Source of the DNA: Gracilaria domingensis
Lineage: Eukaryota; Rhodophyta; Florideophyceae; Gracilariales; Gracilariaceae
DNA length: 49,012 bases
Reading direction: 5' to 3'
Assembly (NCBI GenBank): GCA_022539475.1
Contig: VCMS01000525.1
Location: forward strand, 1-49,012
Part shown: piece by piece, positions 18,903-28,859 of the stretch
Numbering within the stretch: the stretch's first letter is position 1
Layout of the letters: each line of letters starts with the position of its first letter
Translations under genes and position numbers: made by a program
The notes under the pieces: model-generated
Database searches by the model: none
The model's input: only the letters and a program-made list of their open reading frames with translations
What the model was told of the DNA's origin: nothing

Positions 18903-19340
18903 GAAGTGGTGCGTTCCTCTTTAGGCTTCCGCGATAACTGCGCGTTTCTCGCTTCTTTCCGAATCTTCGGCTGTACGTCGCGCGTCCGCGTGCTTTCACC
19001 ACGACTTGCGTGCGGCCCGGAGGCCTGCAAAGGCACTTCCGTCGACGACGGCGACAACGAAATCGAGCGACTTACCTCCTCCTCCCCCTTCTCAGTTGGA
19101 GCGTCGGGGTGGTGGTGAGTATCCCCTGAGGGGCCAGTATCCGCGTGTGGACATGTGCGGCGTTCGAGACTGGCGGGTTAGCTTCCGGCTTTGCCGGCAA
19201 ATCAGCAAGTCCGCGGCTAGGATGCGGCAGGACTGACAACGAAGCGCGCTCTCCCGCTGTCGCGGCTTGGTCCACAGTAGGCGTAGCGCTGTCCGGCGTT
19301 TCCGGTTGCTTTTCCTGACGAACAGGCTGTGGCGCAGGCG

Positions 19341-20441
19341 TTACGCGATCGCGCGAAAAACGCTCGTGTTCACCCTCAATATCGAGGACAACCGTTGTAT
19401 CGGTGATAGAAATAACCCTGTAGGGCCGTCCGCGATAGGAGAGAGCTTATGCCTCTTCTCCTTTTCCGGGTTATAGTATTCCTTCCGTAGGAAGGCGTAG
19501 TTACCTTCCCTGATTTGAGGGGCATCCCTGCGCATTCGTGCGTCGAAATTCCGCTTGTACGCGGCTTGTGCCTTATCGATGTTTTGCCTAACTGTAGGAA
19601 TGATGTTCTTAAGCCAGGCCTTCCAGGCGTCCCTGTGTAGACGAGGCGAGGGGAACTTATCCAAAGTTGGCTGTGGCTCGATAGCCACCGAAGGTGGAAC
19701 GCGTGATAGCACAAGCTCGAACGGCGAGATCTGAGTAGTGCGATGAACCTGCGTATTGTAGGCATATGTCACCGCATCGGTTGTATTGATCCCACTCCGA
19801 CGGATGTTCGGCAACGAATGTCCGTAATGCATTGAGCATTGTGCGGTTAAAACGTTCAACCTGCCCATTACTCTGGGGGTGGTATGTTGTCGTAAACCAG
19901 TTTTGGATCCGCAAGATGCGGCAAACGTCCTGAAAGAACTTAGCCGTAAACTGCGGTCCATTGTCGATAACAGGTCAATCGGCCGGTCCGTAGACAAAAA
20001 CCCAGTGTGTAACGAAGCTTGGGCGACCGCACTGGCGGTAACCTTCGTCAAAGGCACAGTCCGTACCAGTTTAGAAAAACGGTCGGTGATCACAAGTAGA
20101 AACCGGTTTCCCGGCGAGTGCGGGGAAAAAAACAAAAAAATAAAACCCCTTCCGGGGGCCGGAGGCAAGTTCCCCCCCCAATTTGCCACGAATTCAAGTG
20201 GAGCCCTGCAGGGAAAGTACCAACTTCTTTGGGTAAGCTTCCGCAGCTTGACGCGGTTCTTTCGCGCAGTCAGAAACATCCACGCACAGTGGCATATCGC
20301 GTCGGAAAGCCATTGCTGGGCCAGTAAAAGTCCTTCCCGTAAGGTGTAAGTAACAACTTTCCTGCACACCAGGGTGGGCTGACAACTTCGCGTAGTGCGA
20401 CAAATGCAGTTACTCGTGATGAAGTGAGTGCGGAATAACAA
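19341..20441 (-). pseudogene. integrase region of the chromovirus
   Basis: Recognisable pieces on the minus strand are: an H2C2-type zinc-binding region (20194-20403: SAHPGVQ and WPSNGF-type text in two frames), then the catalytic core (NRFLLVITDRFSKLVRTVPLTK near 20090-20020, and TTTYHPQSNGQVERFNRTM near 19890-19830). A C-terminal integrase part follows (LHRDAWKAWLKNIIPTVRQ, PQIREGNYAFLRKEYYNP). The expected first catalytic Asp block (EFVxxDF) is replaced by a low-complexity stretch (20120-20190), and frames change several times. I attribute much of this to sequence error, since the LTRs are nearly identical. Confidence 0.8.
20120..20190. other. anomalous homopolymer-rich stretch inside integrase
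   Basis: Successive A, C and G runs interrupt the integrase core exactly where the first catalytic Asp block should be. They do not resemble the surrounding codon pattern. An assembly fill artefact is likely. Confidence 0.45.
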
Positions 20442-20625
20442 TCTGTGGCCTGTTTCCGGCGGTTTCGATTAGAAATCTTGTCGTTCCAGAAAGGCAACTT
20501 TGCTCCACGTTTTAGGCGGACTACGAATCTCGTACAAAAATGGTCGTGTGCTGCTCCCGGATGAGTTCCTCCGGCTTGATCGACGAAAGAGCCCGGTTCG
20601 GTTTCGTGTCAGACCAGCGCTAAAA

Positions 20626-20870
20626 CAGCATCGTAGATGTCCCCTATCCTTCCGATTCTTCATCGGCATCGCTCGAGCCGTCTTCCACGAGGAAAGACGG
20701 TAATCTCCAGATCATGCGACTGCGCAGCTTCAGCNCAGACACGGCTAAACAGCGATCGTAGATGTATCCATCGCTTCCGATTCGTTCCATCGGCATCGCC
20801 TCGAGCCGTCTTCCACGAGGAAGCACGGTAATCTCCAGATCCATCGACTGGCGCAGCTTCAGCCGCTGTT
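20626..20870. repeat. tandem near-duplicate around an ambiguous base
   Basis: About 120 bp starting at 20626 recur, with small indels, starting at 20748. An N lies at the end of the first copy (20734). The duplicate sits in pol between RNase H and integrase and breaks the frame. It is probably two alternative assemblies of the same stretch joined end to end. Confidence 0.7.
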
Positions 20871-20889
20871 TACCAAGCGGGACAGTGCA

Positions 20890-22420
20890 TCAGCCCTGAG
20901 TGTTCAGGAGTCCTTCTTGTAACGGATTTCGAAGTCGAATTCCGACAAGCGAAGTCTCGCACCGCTCAAGCGGCAGATTGCATCTGGATATAGGAGTAGC
21001 CAGCGTAAGTGCCGAATGTCGGGTTATGGACAATGAAGCGGGTCGCCCATAAGATAGGCCGCAGTGTCTGTAACGCCAGACAACTGCCAGCACTCCTTCC
21101 TCGGATAGCGAGTAATTACTCTCAGATGAACGGTTGAGGCTCCTTGACCAATACCCAATTGGCAAATCGCTCCCATCATTGGTGGTCTGGGAATAGGGCA
21201 GCAGCCGACTTGGTAGTCCGCTCGCATCGTATCTATCTGATATGGCAAACCACAACTAAGGGCAGGGATAACAGGTGCGATTGTCACAAGCGTCGAAGAG
21301 CGAAACCGACGAAAGCCGCGACTTGAGCGGTTGTCAGAATTGCTTCGCAGATGCGACTGGCTGGCCTTTGGCGAAGAAGCTCGTTCAGAGGTGCAGCGAT
21401 ATCGCGCAAAGTTCGGAATGAAGCGGATAGCACCATGCACAAGCCGGAAAAATACGGAGTTCCCGTCTGCGTGCCTCGGATGCTTAGAGCCTCTTTGAGG
21501 AATTTCACGCGTAGCTTCTCATACGAAAGCCGTCCCGGACGGATAACACTGGCCGAGATCCTGACGGTTTCGGTAAAGAACTCACACTTCTTGAGCTTGA
21601 GCGTAATCCTGCATCGCGTAGGACTCGCATGCACAATCCGTACGTGGGTCAAGTGCTCATCGCAGGTTGCTGAGAGTTTAGACAATGATGTTCATCCAGG
21701 CTATAACCGGCAATCTTCGCACTGTAAAGCGGGCTAGCAAAATACCAGCTCAGTTGAAAAGTGGCTGGCAGCGTTCGTTAACCAAGGGGCCATCCGATTG
21801 AATCGGTACAATCCTTGCATGCAAACGAAGGCTTGTCTGTCACGATCCTCAGACCCTCACAGGGAACTTGCCATAGCCCCAATTCGCGTCTAGGGTTTGT
21901 GAGCACTTTCGCGTCGCCCATGAATCGATGCATTCATCCATTCGTGGGATAGGATACACTCTTGACCGTAGCCGCGTTTAGCTTGCGGTAATCGATGCAA
22001 AATCGCCAAGACCCATCAGCTTGGGCGCGAGCACACCGGCGATGCCCAAGGTGACTGAGCCGGCTCGATAACTCCAGCGCGGAGCATCTTCTCAACTTGA
22101 GCTTTCTCCTCCTGCCGAGCTGTCGGTCCTGCCCTGTAAGGGTGCTGTGAAATGGGCCGAGTAATTCGGTAGCAAATCAATCGCGAGTTCGGTATACCAA
22201 ATCATAACCCAGGTGCCATCCCACCATGGGCGTGAACTCCTCAAGCAGTGGCCGCAAATTATCCGCGGTGAGTCTTGGGACAATGTTCAATTGGTATCCA
22301 GAGACTCCAGTTCCTGTTACTGCCTTATCCTCGTGTCGGCAGCACTCAGGTCGCGTATCAAAATTACTGTCGGACGAGGATCGGAATTGCCTCCTTCCGA
22401 CGCTTGCGGTTATTTGCATC
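20890..22420 (-). pseudogene. reverse transcriptase and RNase H of the chromovirus, fragmented
   Basis: Minus-strand pieces in RT order: CIDYRKLNAATVKSVYPIPR (near 22005-21945, RT finger/palm), LTLKLKKCEFFTETV-type text (21610-21560), and VIRPGRLSYEK (21550-21520). RNase H follows at 21255-20890 with IGYWSRSLNRSSESNYSLSEEGVLAVVW. The YxDD segment is not readable in one frame. Frame changes and small gaps occur throughout, so no continuous polypeptide can be read. The order and motifs are those of Ty3/Gypsy pol. Confidence 0.8.
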
Positions 22421-22674
22421 CGACGAAGTCGGCGTAGCTCTTCCGACGAAACTGTGCGCGCCAGTCGTTTCGGGAATTTGTTCCGTTCCGCCTCCCCCTC
22501 CTCAGCTTCGAGGATTCCGAGAACTCGGCAATAGAAACCTGAGTAGGCACTATAGCCGCAGGGTGCGGAAGCAACGAACCAATAACTTGGCTCCTAACCA
22601 ACCGTTGAGAAAAACGGCTGAAGTTCGCAACCAGCACCTGAAAAGGCTTCTCGGGTTCGACGAAAACAATCCCA

Positions 22675-23358
22675 TTAGCGAGGGGCAAGCTGATGCTTCT
22701 CCTGTAACGCAGGCAACGGTTGTACCGTTTGTAAGCCACATTGTGGGGAGGTCACAGTAACCCAGACCTGTGATTCAGGCGGGATGGAAATGGGCCGAGC
22801 TACTCGGAGCTTTGTAGACTTCCGTTCATCGGCTGTAGGCTTCTGTGCCGCAGGCAAAGGGACTTGCTTCTTCAGAGCCCGGCGCAGGGGACGCCGAACG
22901 ATCGGTACAGTAGTCCCATCTTCCATTTCGATGGTTCGCTTCCGCGGTCGAATTGCATCGACGAAGCGGTCACAGAAGTCGCAGCCGAGGATAACCGGCG
23001 CAGCGAGTTGCTTGCAAACCAAGAAGTCGAGCTTCGCCACGTAGCGGCCAAGCCTGACGAGCAGGTCTATTACTCCCACAGTCGAAAGTGGCCGATTGTT
23101 CGCATCCGCTATATCGATCTGCGGCGCCGCACGAACGCGAGACCGCAAGTGCGGCGGAATCATAGACTCAACCAAAAAGTTTGGCCCAGCTCCTGTATCG
23201 AGCACGGACAACTGCCGAACCATGTACTGGTCGGAAACACCTAGGTCGGCGTAAACTTTGTAGTTACGTTTCGCCATGACCAGGACTCTATCCGGGAACC
23301 GGCTGTTCTTAGACCGTATCCACGGGCGACGCAAGACACCAAGGTGCTCAGAGTTCAC
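22675..23358 (-). pseudogene. retroviral-type aspartic protease of the chromovirus
   Basis: The 227-codon open stretch contains the catalytic LDTGAGPNF motif near residues 52-60, DIADANNRPLSTVG, and VILGCDFCDRF, the hydrophobic-Gly motif closing the protease domain. The end runs toward the RT N-terminus (APR..., then the next frame). The second LTR element has a closely similar protease (LDTGAGPNC, VLGCDFCDL), so the two elements are related. It should be part of a gag-pol polyprotein and is a fragment only because of frame breaks. Confidence 0.8.
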
Positions 23359-23474
23359 GTCTGTAGTGGCCAGTGTCCTCGAAAGGATTGTGACCGGGGA
23401 GCGAGGCTTCTCAGCCTCAGGCGCACTAAACCCCGTCGCTGGGGGCGCCTCTCCATTGCTGGAGGCTCCCTTGC

Positions 23475-24191
23475 TCAGTTTTTCTGAGCGTCGCCGCCAA
23501 TCTGCGGAGGTTGCGATTCCGCAGGGGCGGCTACAGTTCCACCATTCGATGGCACCGTTTCCTGGTTTCCAGGCTGAGTCTCCGCCTTCGCACGAAGGTA
23601 CGATTTGTCGGGAACACGTTCCCGCTCGGCGGGCGTCAACGACTCATACTGAGGCACTATCTTCGCCATATCCCGTATGGGCATTAAGCAATTCGGAGCG
23701 ATGTGCCCTGGCCTGTAACAGGTATGACAAATAAGGTGACGAAGAAGATCCGCGTTGGGCGGCCGGCGCTCCTGTCGAGGAGGATACGGGTCCCTCCATC
23801 CAGGGCGTTGGCTTCGATATCCGCCAGAGTGCGGCACGGGCAATGCCGGGACTTGACGTCCGGCGTACAGAGCGGGGTCTCCGTCCACTGTAGACTGCTC
23901 CGTCGTCGACGGCAATTCCGAACTCGGCATTGAACCATCGTCCTGTAACAGGTGTAGGTTATCATAACCCCCTTGAACAGAACCTCGCGAATGAGGCAGT
24001 GAGGAGTCTCGGCCTTCTACATGAAGGAGTCGGCGCGTGCGCGCCTTGATGCCAGTGCGTGCTCGAGCTGCATCTCCCTCCGCTTGGGCAAATTGAACGA
24101 GTTCCAGATAGGTAATCCGGCGTTTGTTCTCCCGATAATGGGCTACCAACGTCCGAATTGATCGGTCCAGTCCATCAACAACATCGTACAC
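23475..24191 (-). pseudogene. gag C-terminus with CCHC zinc knuckle
   Basis: The open stretch includes CHTCYRPGHIAPNC, a C-x2-C-x4-H-x4-C zinc knuckle of retroelement nucleocapsids. A Pro/Arg-rich region (RSQRPGWRDPYPPRQERRP) precedes it. The N-terminal helix (VAHYRENKRRITYLELVQFAQAEGD) continues the gag capsid from the next frame upstream. It overlaps the preceding gag frame by about 50 bases, consistent with a small indel. Confidence 0.8.
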
Positions 24192-24601
24192 CGCTCAGCT
24201 GCGGAGAACACGTTGCCACATCTGTGGAAAGCCTTGTTGAGGCGGGTCGAATAAACGGTTTCCGACTCTTCGGCTCCTTGTTTCGTGGTCTCGCAGCGCG
24301 AGTATAGCACCTTGGTATCGCATGCCTGTCGCGTAAGAACGCAGGAGATATTGTACCGCTTCCGGCCAGCACGTAACTCCTCCTTCGGAGGCGCGAGACG
24401 ACCACGAACCGAATTGAATTGATCTTCGGCTACACCCGTCAAAAAGTACGGCAGCGCGATGTAGGCCTGTGCCTCGCTCATCCGAAGTACATCGGCTTCC
24501 GCTACGAAGCGGCTAAGAAAATCCAAGACAAGAATTGGATCTTCCCCAGAGAACTTGTGGGGCTTTAGCGTGAGCTCCATTTGTCGGAGATGATTTCGCA
24601 C
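24143..24601 (-). pseudogene. gag capsid-like core of the chromovirus
   Basis: The fragment carries PHKFSGEDPILVLDFLSRF and AYIALPYFLTGVAEDQF, the helical pattern of the retrotransposon gag domain. It lies between the coiled-coil gag N-terminus and the zinc-knuckle part, in yet another frame. Confidence 0.75.
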
Positions 24602-24704
24602 TTTGCCAGTCCACGTGGGGTCCTCTGTGGCGTCGTGTCATCAAGCCGATAATATCGGTAAGATAGTAGCTTCCGATACAGTAAGTTTGTCGGCTTCAAC
24701 TCCT

Positions 24705-25256
24705 TCAATCCGAGGTGTCTCCGTCCTTTCGTACGGCCTCGTGCACCACCAGAAGTGGCTTCAGTAGCCCGCGAACGGGATGCACGATAGCGAGAGCGCT
24801 CTTCCGCGCTGTCCGAAGAGTCGGTAGACGACCCCTTTTTGGGGCCCTCCTCATCAGAAGAGGATGAAGAAGACGAGTCAGACTCAACCTTGACCTTCTT
24901 CTTTGCCGGACGATCCCGGGAACGGCGCGAGTGCTGAGAACCCTCAGAAACCGGGGCTCCGGCGCAACAGCATCAGATACGATGATTTGCTCGACCGTCT
25001 CCAGACGGGTAGCCAGGCGGTCCAGGCGTGCGGCAGCCTGCTCGTGCAGACCAGCCGACACCTGTCGGTGTTCCATAATCTGGTTGACATCAGACCGTAA
25101 AACACGGACGTCGCTCGAAACATCCCGGACACCGGCTTCATCGAGCCGTTGCCGGAGTTTCGTAATGTCCCGGATGAGGCCCACTTGGGAGTTCTGCAGG
25201 ATGCGAACCTGAGCCTCTAATTCACGGAGGGTATACTCGTCGGACCGCGACGACAT
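24705..25256 (-). pseudogene. gag N-terminal coiled-coil region
   Basis: From ATG 25256 (MSSRSDEYTLRELEAQVRIL) the frame forms a coiled coil with RDVSSDVRVLRSDVNQIMEH and LDRLATRLETVEQ. The second LTR element encodes a close relative (RDVSADIRELRLDVSSIIE) at 32816-33577. After about residue 95 the text becomes Arg/Leu-rich, suggesting a frameshift. The frame is open further upstream to 25613, but those residues are not protein-like. Confidence 0.7.
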
Positions 25257-25620
25257 AACGTCAACCGCTGCGGCGGCATCAGCCGCAGGTGCGGTTTCAG
25301 TTGGCCCACGAGTGGGTGGGGTCCCGTTATCAGAACGGCGGCCCGGGAAGCCGGTTTCGGGTCGCCATTGCCTGGGACCTCCAGTGCGTCCTTCGGCAAC
25401 GGAGGCAAACTTGCCGGCAAGCCGGACGAACCGGGCACAGAAGCGGCACGTGGCGCGCCACTCCTGCGACGGGACGACATCGTTCACCGACACAGTCGGC
25501 CAATGGGCAACCAAAACAACTTCCGAAAACGGACAATGAGAGAACCGTAAGAACGGATATTCCCAGCTATCTGGGCTCCAAACAAACGAACAACTCCAAC
25601 GAACGTTGGCCAATTAAGCC

Positions 25621-25640
25621 GATTCTAAGTCGGGAGACCA
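25621..25640 (-). promoter_or_regulatory. primer-binding site
   Basis: Three bases inside the 5' LTR, the minus strand reads TGGTCTCCCGACTTAGAA. The leading TGG is as expected for pairing with a tRNA CCA end. The same 18-mer, with one change, follows the 5' LTR of the second element (32647). Confidence 0.65.
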
Positions 25641-25643
25641 GTT

Positions 25644-26191
25644 TGTGGTGCAAAACCCTCGACGGGAAAACAACAAGCCGCGTCGCGGACGAGCACCTCA
25701 GGGTGTTCAGGCCCTGCTCCCTGTGAAGGGCAGTCGAGCGGCAGAACCCTCCGATAGGGCCAACACGAGCCGGGTGTAAATCCGGGTGGCCCCGATCTGG
25801 GCGTGCAGTCGGAGGTAGAAGGGGTAGAATCGGCGTAGGTATCCGGATGGTTCCGGCGAGCCACAGCGAGTGGGGGTATCCAGCCCAACGGTATGGGACG
25901 ACAAAAGATCAACAAACGAGCCGCACTGCGGAGCACTGACTCGCGATAAGCGGGAAAACTTCCGAGACAAATAAAACAAACCTACAATGTAGGGCAGAGT
26001 AGCGAAAGCCGTAAGACGGAAATGACAACAATAAAATAGATAAGAAAAGTGCCGTGACGACGGATTAGTACTCCTCAGGGACGGAGGTTGGTTGATCAGC
26101 CCGGAATTGCGGCGGTATTCCCCAGGATGGGGCTGGTGACCGTGCGCAAGCGGCAAGAAGATCAGAGCCAAAGGCCTCGTTGAGGTTTACT
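25644..26191 (-). repeat. 5' LTR, truncated (548 of 857 bp)
   Basis: This copy matches 14527-15074 with one substitution. It stops abruptly at 26191, where unrelated sequence begins, so its first ~309 bp (the promoter-bearing U3 end) is missing. Loss may be a real deletion, or a misjoin to the tandem array. Confidence 0.9.
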
Positions 26192-26386
26192 GAGTGAAGC
26201 TGGCGCGCAGTCGGCACACCTAAGTACTGTGGAGGCCGAGGCGTGCCAGTGTAAATTCCTAAAATATTAGGCAAAATAAATTACTAATTCTAAGAAATGT
26301 GCCAGCAGGCCGGGGTCCAGCAATGGACACCCGGTGCATAATATGCACTGTAAAATGCGCATGATATTGGCGCAATTTGCACTACA
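26192..26386. other. junction sequence between LTR and tandem array
   Basis: These 195 bp match neither the LTR nor the array unit, and no gene is seen. Confidence 0.4.
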
Positions 26387-26766
26387 GTTTAGATCAGGGC
26401 ATAACAATGCAGTTATCGTGATTGCTGTGATATTGGTGATTGTGTGAGATACATCACGTAGAGCGTCTAATAAGCTTGTGAAGTTTTCATTGCAGTTCTC
26501 ACGTCTCCCCTCTAATTCCCTCTTTCCATCCAAACGGGGATTCTTGTCATTGGAACCTTATCAAATAAGGTTCACACAGTGGTAACGTGGCAAGCTGGAT
26601 GTGTATGGTTAACAGGATTCAGCCATGGACAAAATGTCAAATTGAGACAGACAGTTTGCATTGCGGTGGTGTCCGTCTTCCGGGTCTCATCTCACTATCA
26701 TCGATCAACTTGCCTTCCCGCTTTTCAACCTTTTCTGCAACGATAACCGCTTTCTACACTCTCAAC

Positions 26767-27387
26767 ATGTCCAATGATATTTCAAGCGATTATACGGATG
26801 CTTATAAGACAATATCCAGGAACTATTATGTTATTCGCATGGCTTCTAGAAACAGCGAGACTGAAATTAATATTTTGGAGGAGTTGGATCGATTGACTCA
26901 GTACATTCAGAACCGCAGTCAGAACTTCATAACGGGATTAGACCCCTTAAAGACTGCCTATGAGGAAGTAATAGAGAAATGTACGTTGGAAGAGAAATCT
27001 GGGGGTGAAATTATTATATTTCTTGAATTCTCGAAGTATTCTAATTTGGATGGACCTGTGTACGATCGCTTGAATACAAGGTTCCTTTATTGCTTTAAGA
27101 CCTACTGGGAAAACCATTGGAGCCGTATAGGCATCAAGAAAGGAAGAATTATGTTTATGTTTATGGTTGTGATTGTTGTTGTAGTCGTGGTTGTCGTTGT
27201 AATTTTGCTCGCAACTTTGAGAAATTGGAGCCATTTTGTCTCACTTCAAAGAAACCTGTACTTCCCGCACGCAGCATTTCGACAGGGGCGCCATAAAGTT
27301 ACTGTCTCTCGCTTCCCTGGGTCTTTTCTGCCCCGCTATCACTCAATATCATCATCGCGTCCGCCTTTTCAGTTATTTCCACTATAA
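26767..27387 (+). CDS. array gene A, copy 1: small helical protein, possible tail anchor
   Basis: The frame from ATG 26767 (MSNDISSDYTDAYKT) encodes about 125 mostly helical residues (ILEELDRLTQYIQNRSQ, LKTAYEEVIEKCTLEEK, LNTRFLYCFKTYWENHW). A Val-rich hydrophobic segment follows (MFMFMVVIVVVVVVVVVILL), which could be a transmembrane helix. The last 60 residues read into the promoter-like block and are doubtful. Near 27123-27140 copies 1 and 2 differ by compensating single bases. With both bases present, the frame would instead give a Cys-rich tail, so the membrane segment is not certain. I do not recognise the family. Confidence 0.5.
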   Translation: MSNDISSDYTDAYKTISRNYYVIRMASRNSETEINILEELDRLTQYIQNRSQNFITGLDPLKTAYEEVIEKCTLEEKSGGEIIIFLEFSKYSNLDGPVYDRLNTRFLYCFKTYWENHWSRIGIKKGRIMFMFMVVIVVVVVVVVVILLATLRNWSHFVSLQRNLYFPHAAFRQGRHKVTVSRFPGSFLPRYHSISSSRPPFQLFPL

Positions 27388-27446
27388 TTATTTTTTCCTA
27401 TCCCTTTCGTGCCTGTTCTCTTTCTGCTGTTATGTCTTCTTTGGAG
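27256..27446 (+). promoter_or_regulatory. promoter-like block, first copy within unit 1
   Basis: This block resembles 27755-27957 (about three quarters identical by eye). It ends in a start codon with the same first eight codons (MSSLEGVQ). Here the frame stops after 12 codons (MSSLEGVQASHV). Conserved text upstream of an ATG, ending in a pyrimidine tract and CAG, suggests a promoter with a 5' UTR intron acceptor; that is inference. Confidence 0.4.
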
Positions 27447-27754
27447 GGTGTGCAAGCTAGCCATGTCTGACAGCGCCCGTCTTACAGGGCTACTTTTGGT
27501 ATTTTGCCAGAGTGGCAAAGATTGGCAACAGATTGGCAGACATCTCATCAGCAGCATGGCAGCCAGCTTGGTGCGCCGGTCGACTTGTCTTGGACGGGCT
27601 GCCTGTGGGTTTGGCAGCTAAATTTATTCAGGAGTTTTTGGTTTCGGTTTTGTTATCACTTGTAGCAGAAATGTATCGAGAGTAGTTTTTTGAATGGCCA
27701 GACGACAAATTTACGGTACTCTGAATGTGTACGGTAATGTTTCGTCAGGTTTTG

Positions 27755-27957
27755 TTGTCTGTACTTCCCGCGCGCAACATCTCGACAGAACGTCATGAAC
27801 TTGGTGTCTCTCGCTTCCCTCGCTCTTTTCTCTCCTCTCATCACTCAATATCATCATCGCGTCCGTTTTTTCAGGTATTGCCATTCTGGTTATTGTTTCC
27901 TACCCCTTTCGTGCCTCTTCCATTTCTGATGTTATGTCTTCTTTGGAGGGTGTGCAA
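27755..27957 (+). promoter_or_regulatory. promoter-like block, second copy, leading gene B
   Basis: Paralogue of 27256-27446. Here the ATG at 27934 opens the longer gene B frame. The pair looks like a duplication of a gene start in which one copy has lost its coding part. Confidence 0.4.
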
Positions 27958-28431
27958 CATGACTCTATCGTTCTTGATCCTAACCCTGTAGGGTCTGAGG
28001 CCGCATGTCTCTTAAGCTGTGTTGATGAAATTTTGAAGGTGGAAAACTACTGGCCCTTTATTACTAATTTATCAGTGATTGCCAAAACACTGCTTATATC
28101 GATTGAGTTCTTGGGCTATAAGAAAGATATCGAAGCGTTTATCATTCATTCATTCCAGTACGAAATGAAGTATAGCGAGGTTTATATGGAGCAATCAAGA
28201 ATGCCATCATGATATGCAGTCACTTTCATGAGGAGTTCTACTTTACTATTGCCACTATTAAACAAGGTGATAAACAAGAAAACGATTAATTACGCTAAAA
28301 TCAAGTGGGGCATAAACGAAGTTATTGAAAGCGTTGATGCTTTGCTTCTAAGCGGGATCAAAGGTATCATTGTTTTTGCAGCAGTTATTTCGGCAATACT
28401 TAATTTTTGGCGCGTGAGGTTATGGAATTAA
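27934..28431 (+). pseudogene. array gene B, copy 1: small protein with hydrophobic C-terminus, frameshifted
   Basis: From ATG 27934 (MSSLEGVQHDSIVLDPNPVG) the frame is open to 28212 and encodes helical segments (ACLLSCVDEILKVENYW, NLSVIAKTLLISIEFLGYKK). It is then disrupted around 28195-28230. A third open segment, ending at 28431, encodes IKWGINEVIESVDALLLSGIKGIIVFAAVISAILNFW, whose end could be a transmembrane helix. Copies 2 and 3 differ by single-base indels at the same places. The intact product may be about 160 residues with a C-terminal membrane anchor, like gene A. Family unknown. Confidence 0.45.
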
Positions 28432-28859
28432 TAAAGAATTATAATGAGTTCATGGATAACATTAGAACTAGAACCAACGAAGTTTAGATCAGGGCATAAC
28501 AATGCAGTTATCGTGATTGCTGTGATATTGGTGATTGTGTGAGATACATCACGTAGAGCGTCTAATAAGCTTGTGAAGTTTTCATTGCAGTTCTCACGTC
28601 TCCCTCTAATTCCCTCTTCCATCCAAACGGGGATTCTTGTCATGGAACCTTATCAAATAAGGTTCACACAGTGGTAACGTGGCAAGCTGGATGTGTATGG
28701 TTAACAGGATTCAGCCATGGACAAAATGTCAAATTGAGACAGACAGTTTGCATTGCGGTGGTGTCCGTCTTCCGGGTCTCATCTCACTATCATCGATCAA
28801 CTTGCCTTCCCGCTTTTCAACCTTTTTCTGCAACGATAACCGCTTTCTACACTCTCAAC

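Larger units (their letters stand above)
14527..26191 (-). mobile_element. Ty3/Gypsy chromovirus LTR retrotransposon, minus strand
   Basis: Order on the minus strand: truncated 5' LTR (26191-25644), primer site (25640-25621), gag, zinc knuckle, aspartic protease, reverse transcriptase, RNase H, integrase, chromodomain (ending 17748), an opposite-strand ORF (15437-17236), polypurine tract (15398-15384), and 3' LTR (15383-14527). Integrase after RT and a C-terminal chromodomain place it among Ty3/Gypsy chromoviruses. The shared LTR part differs at one base in about 548, so it inserted recently. Even so, gag-pol is split over several frames between 19341 and 25256, while the outer thirds are intact. 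It lies beside the ParB-like locus and probably cut its 5' part. Confidence 0.92.

Noticed and set aside
17938..18924. 328-codon plus-strand frame opposite the chromodomain
   Set aside because: Shadow of the minus-strand pol C-terminus, which has a clear chromodomain; the plus-strand text is Ser/Ala/Cys-rich and featureless.
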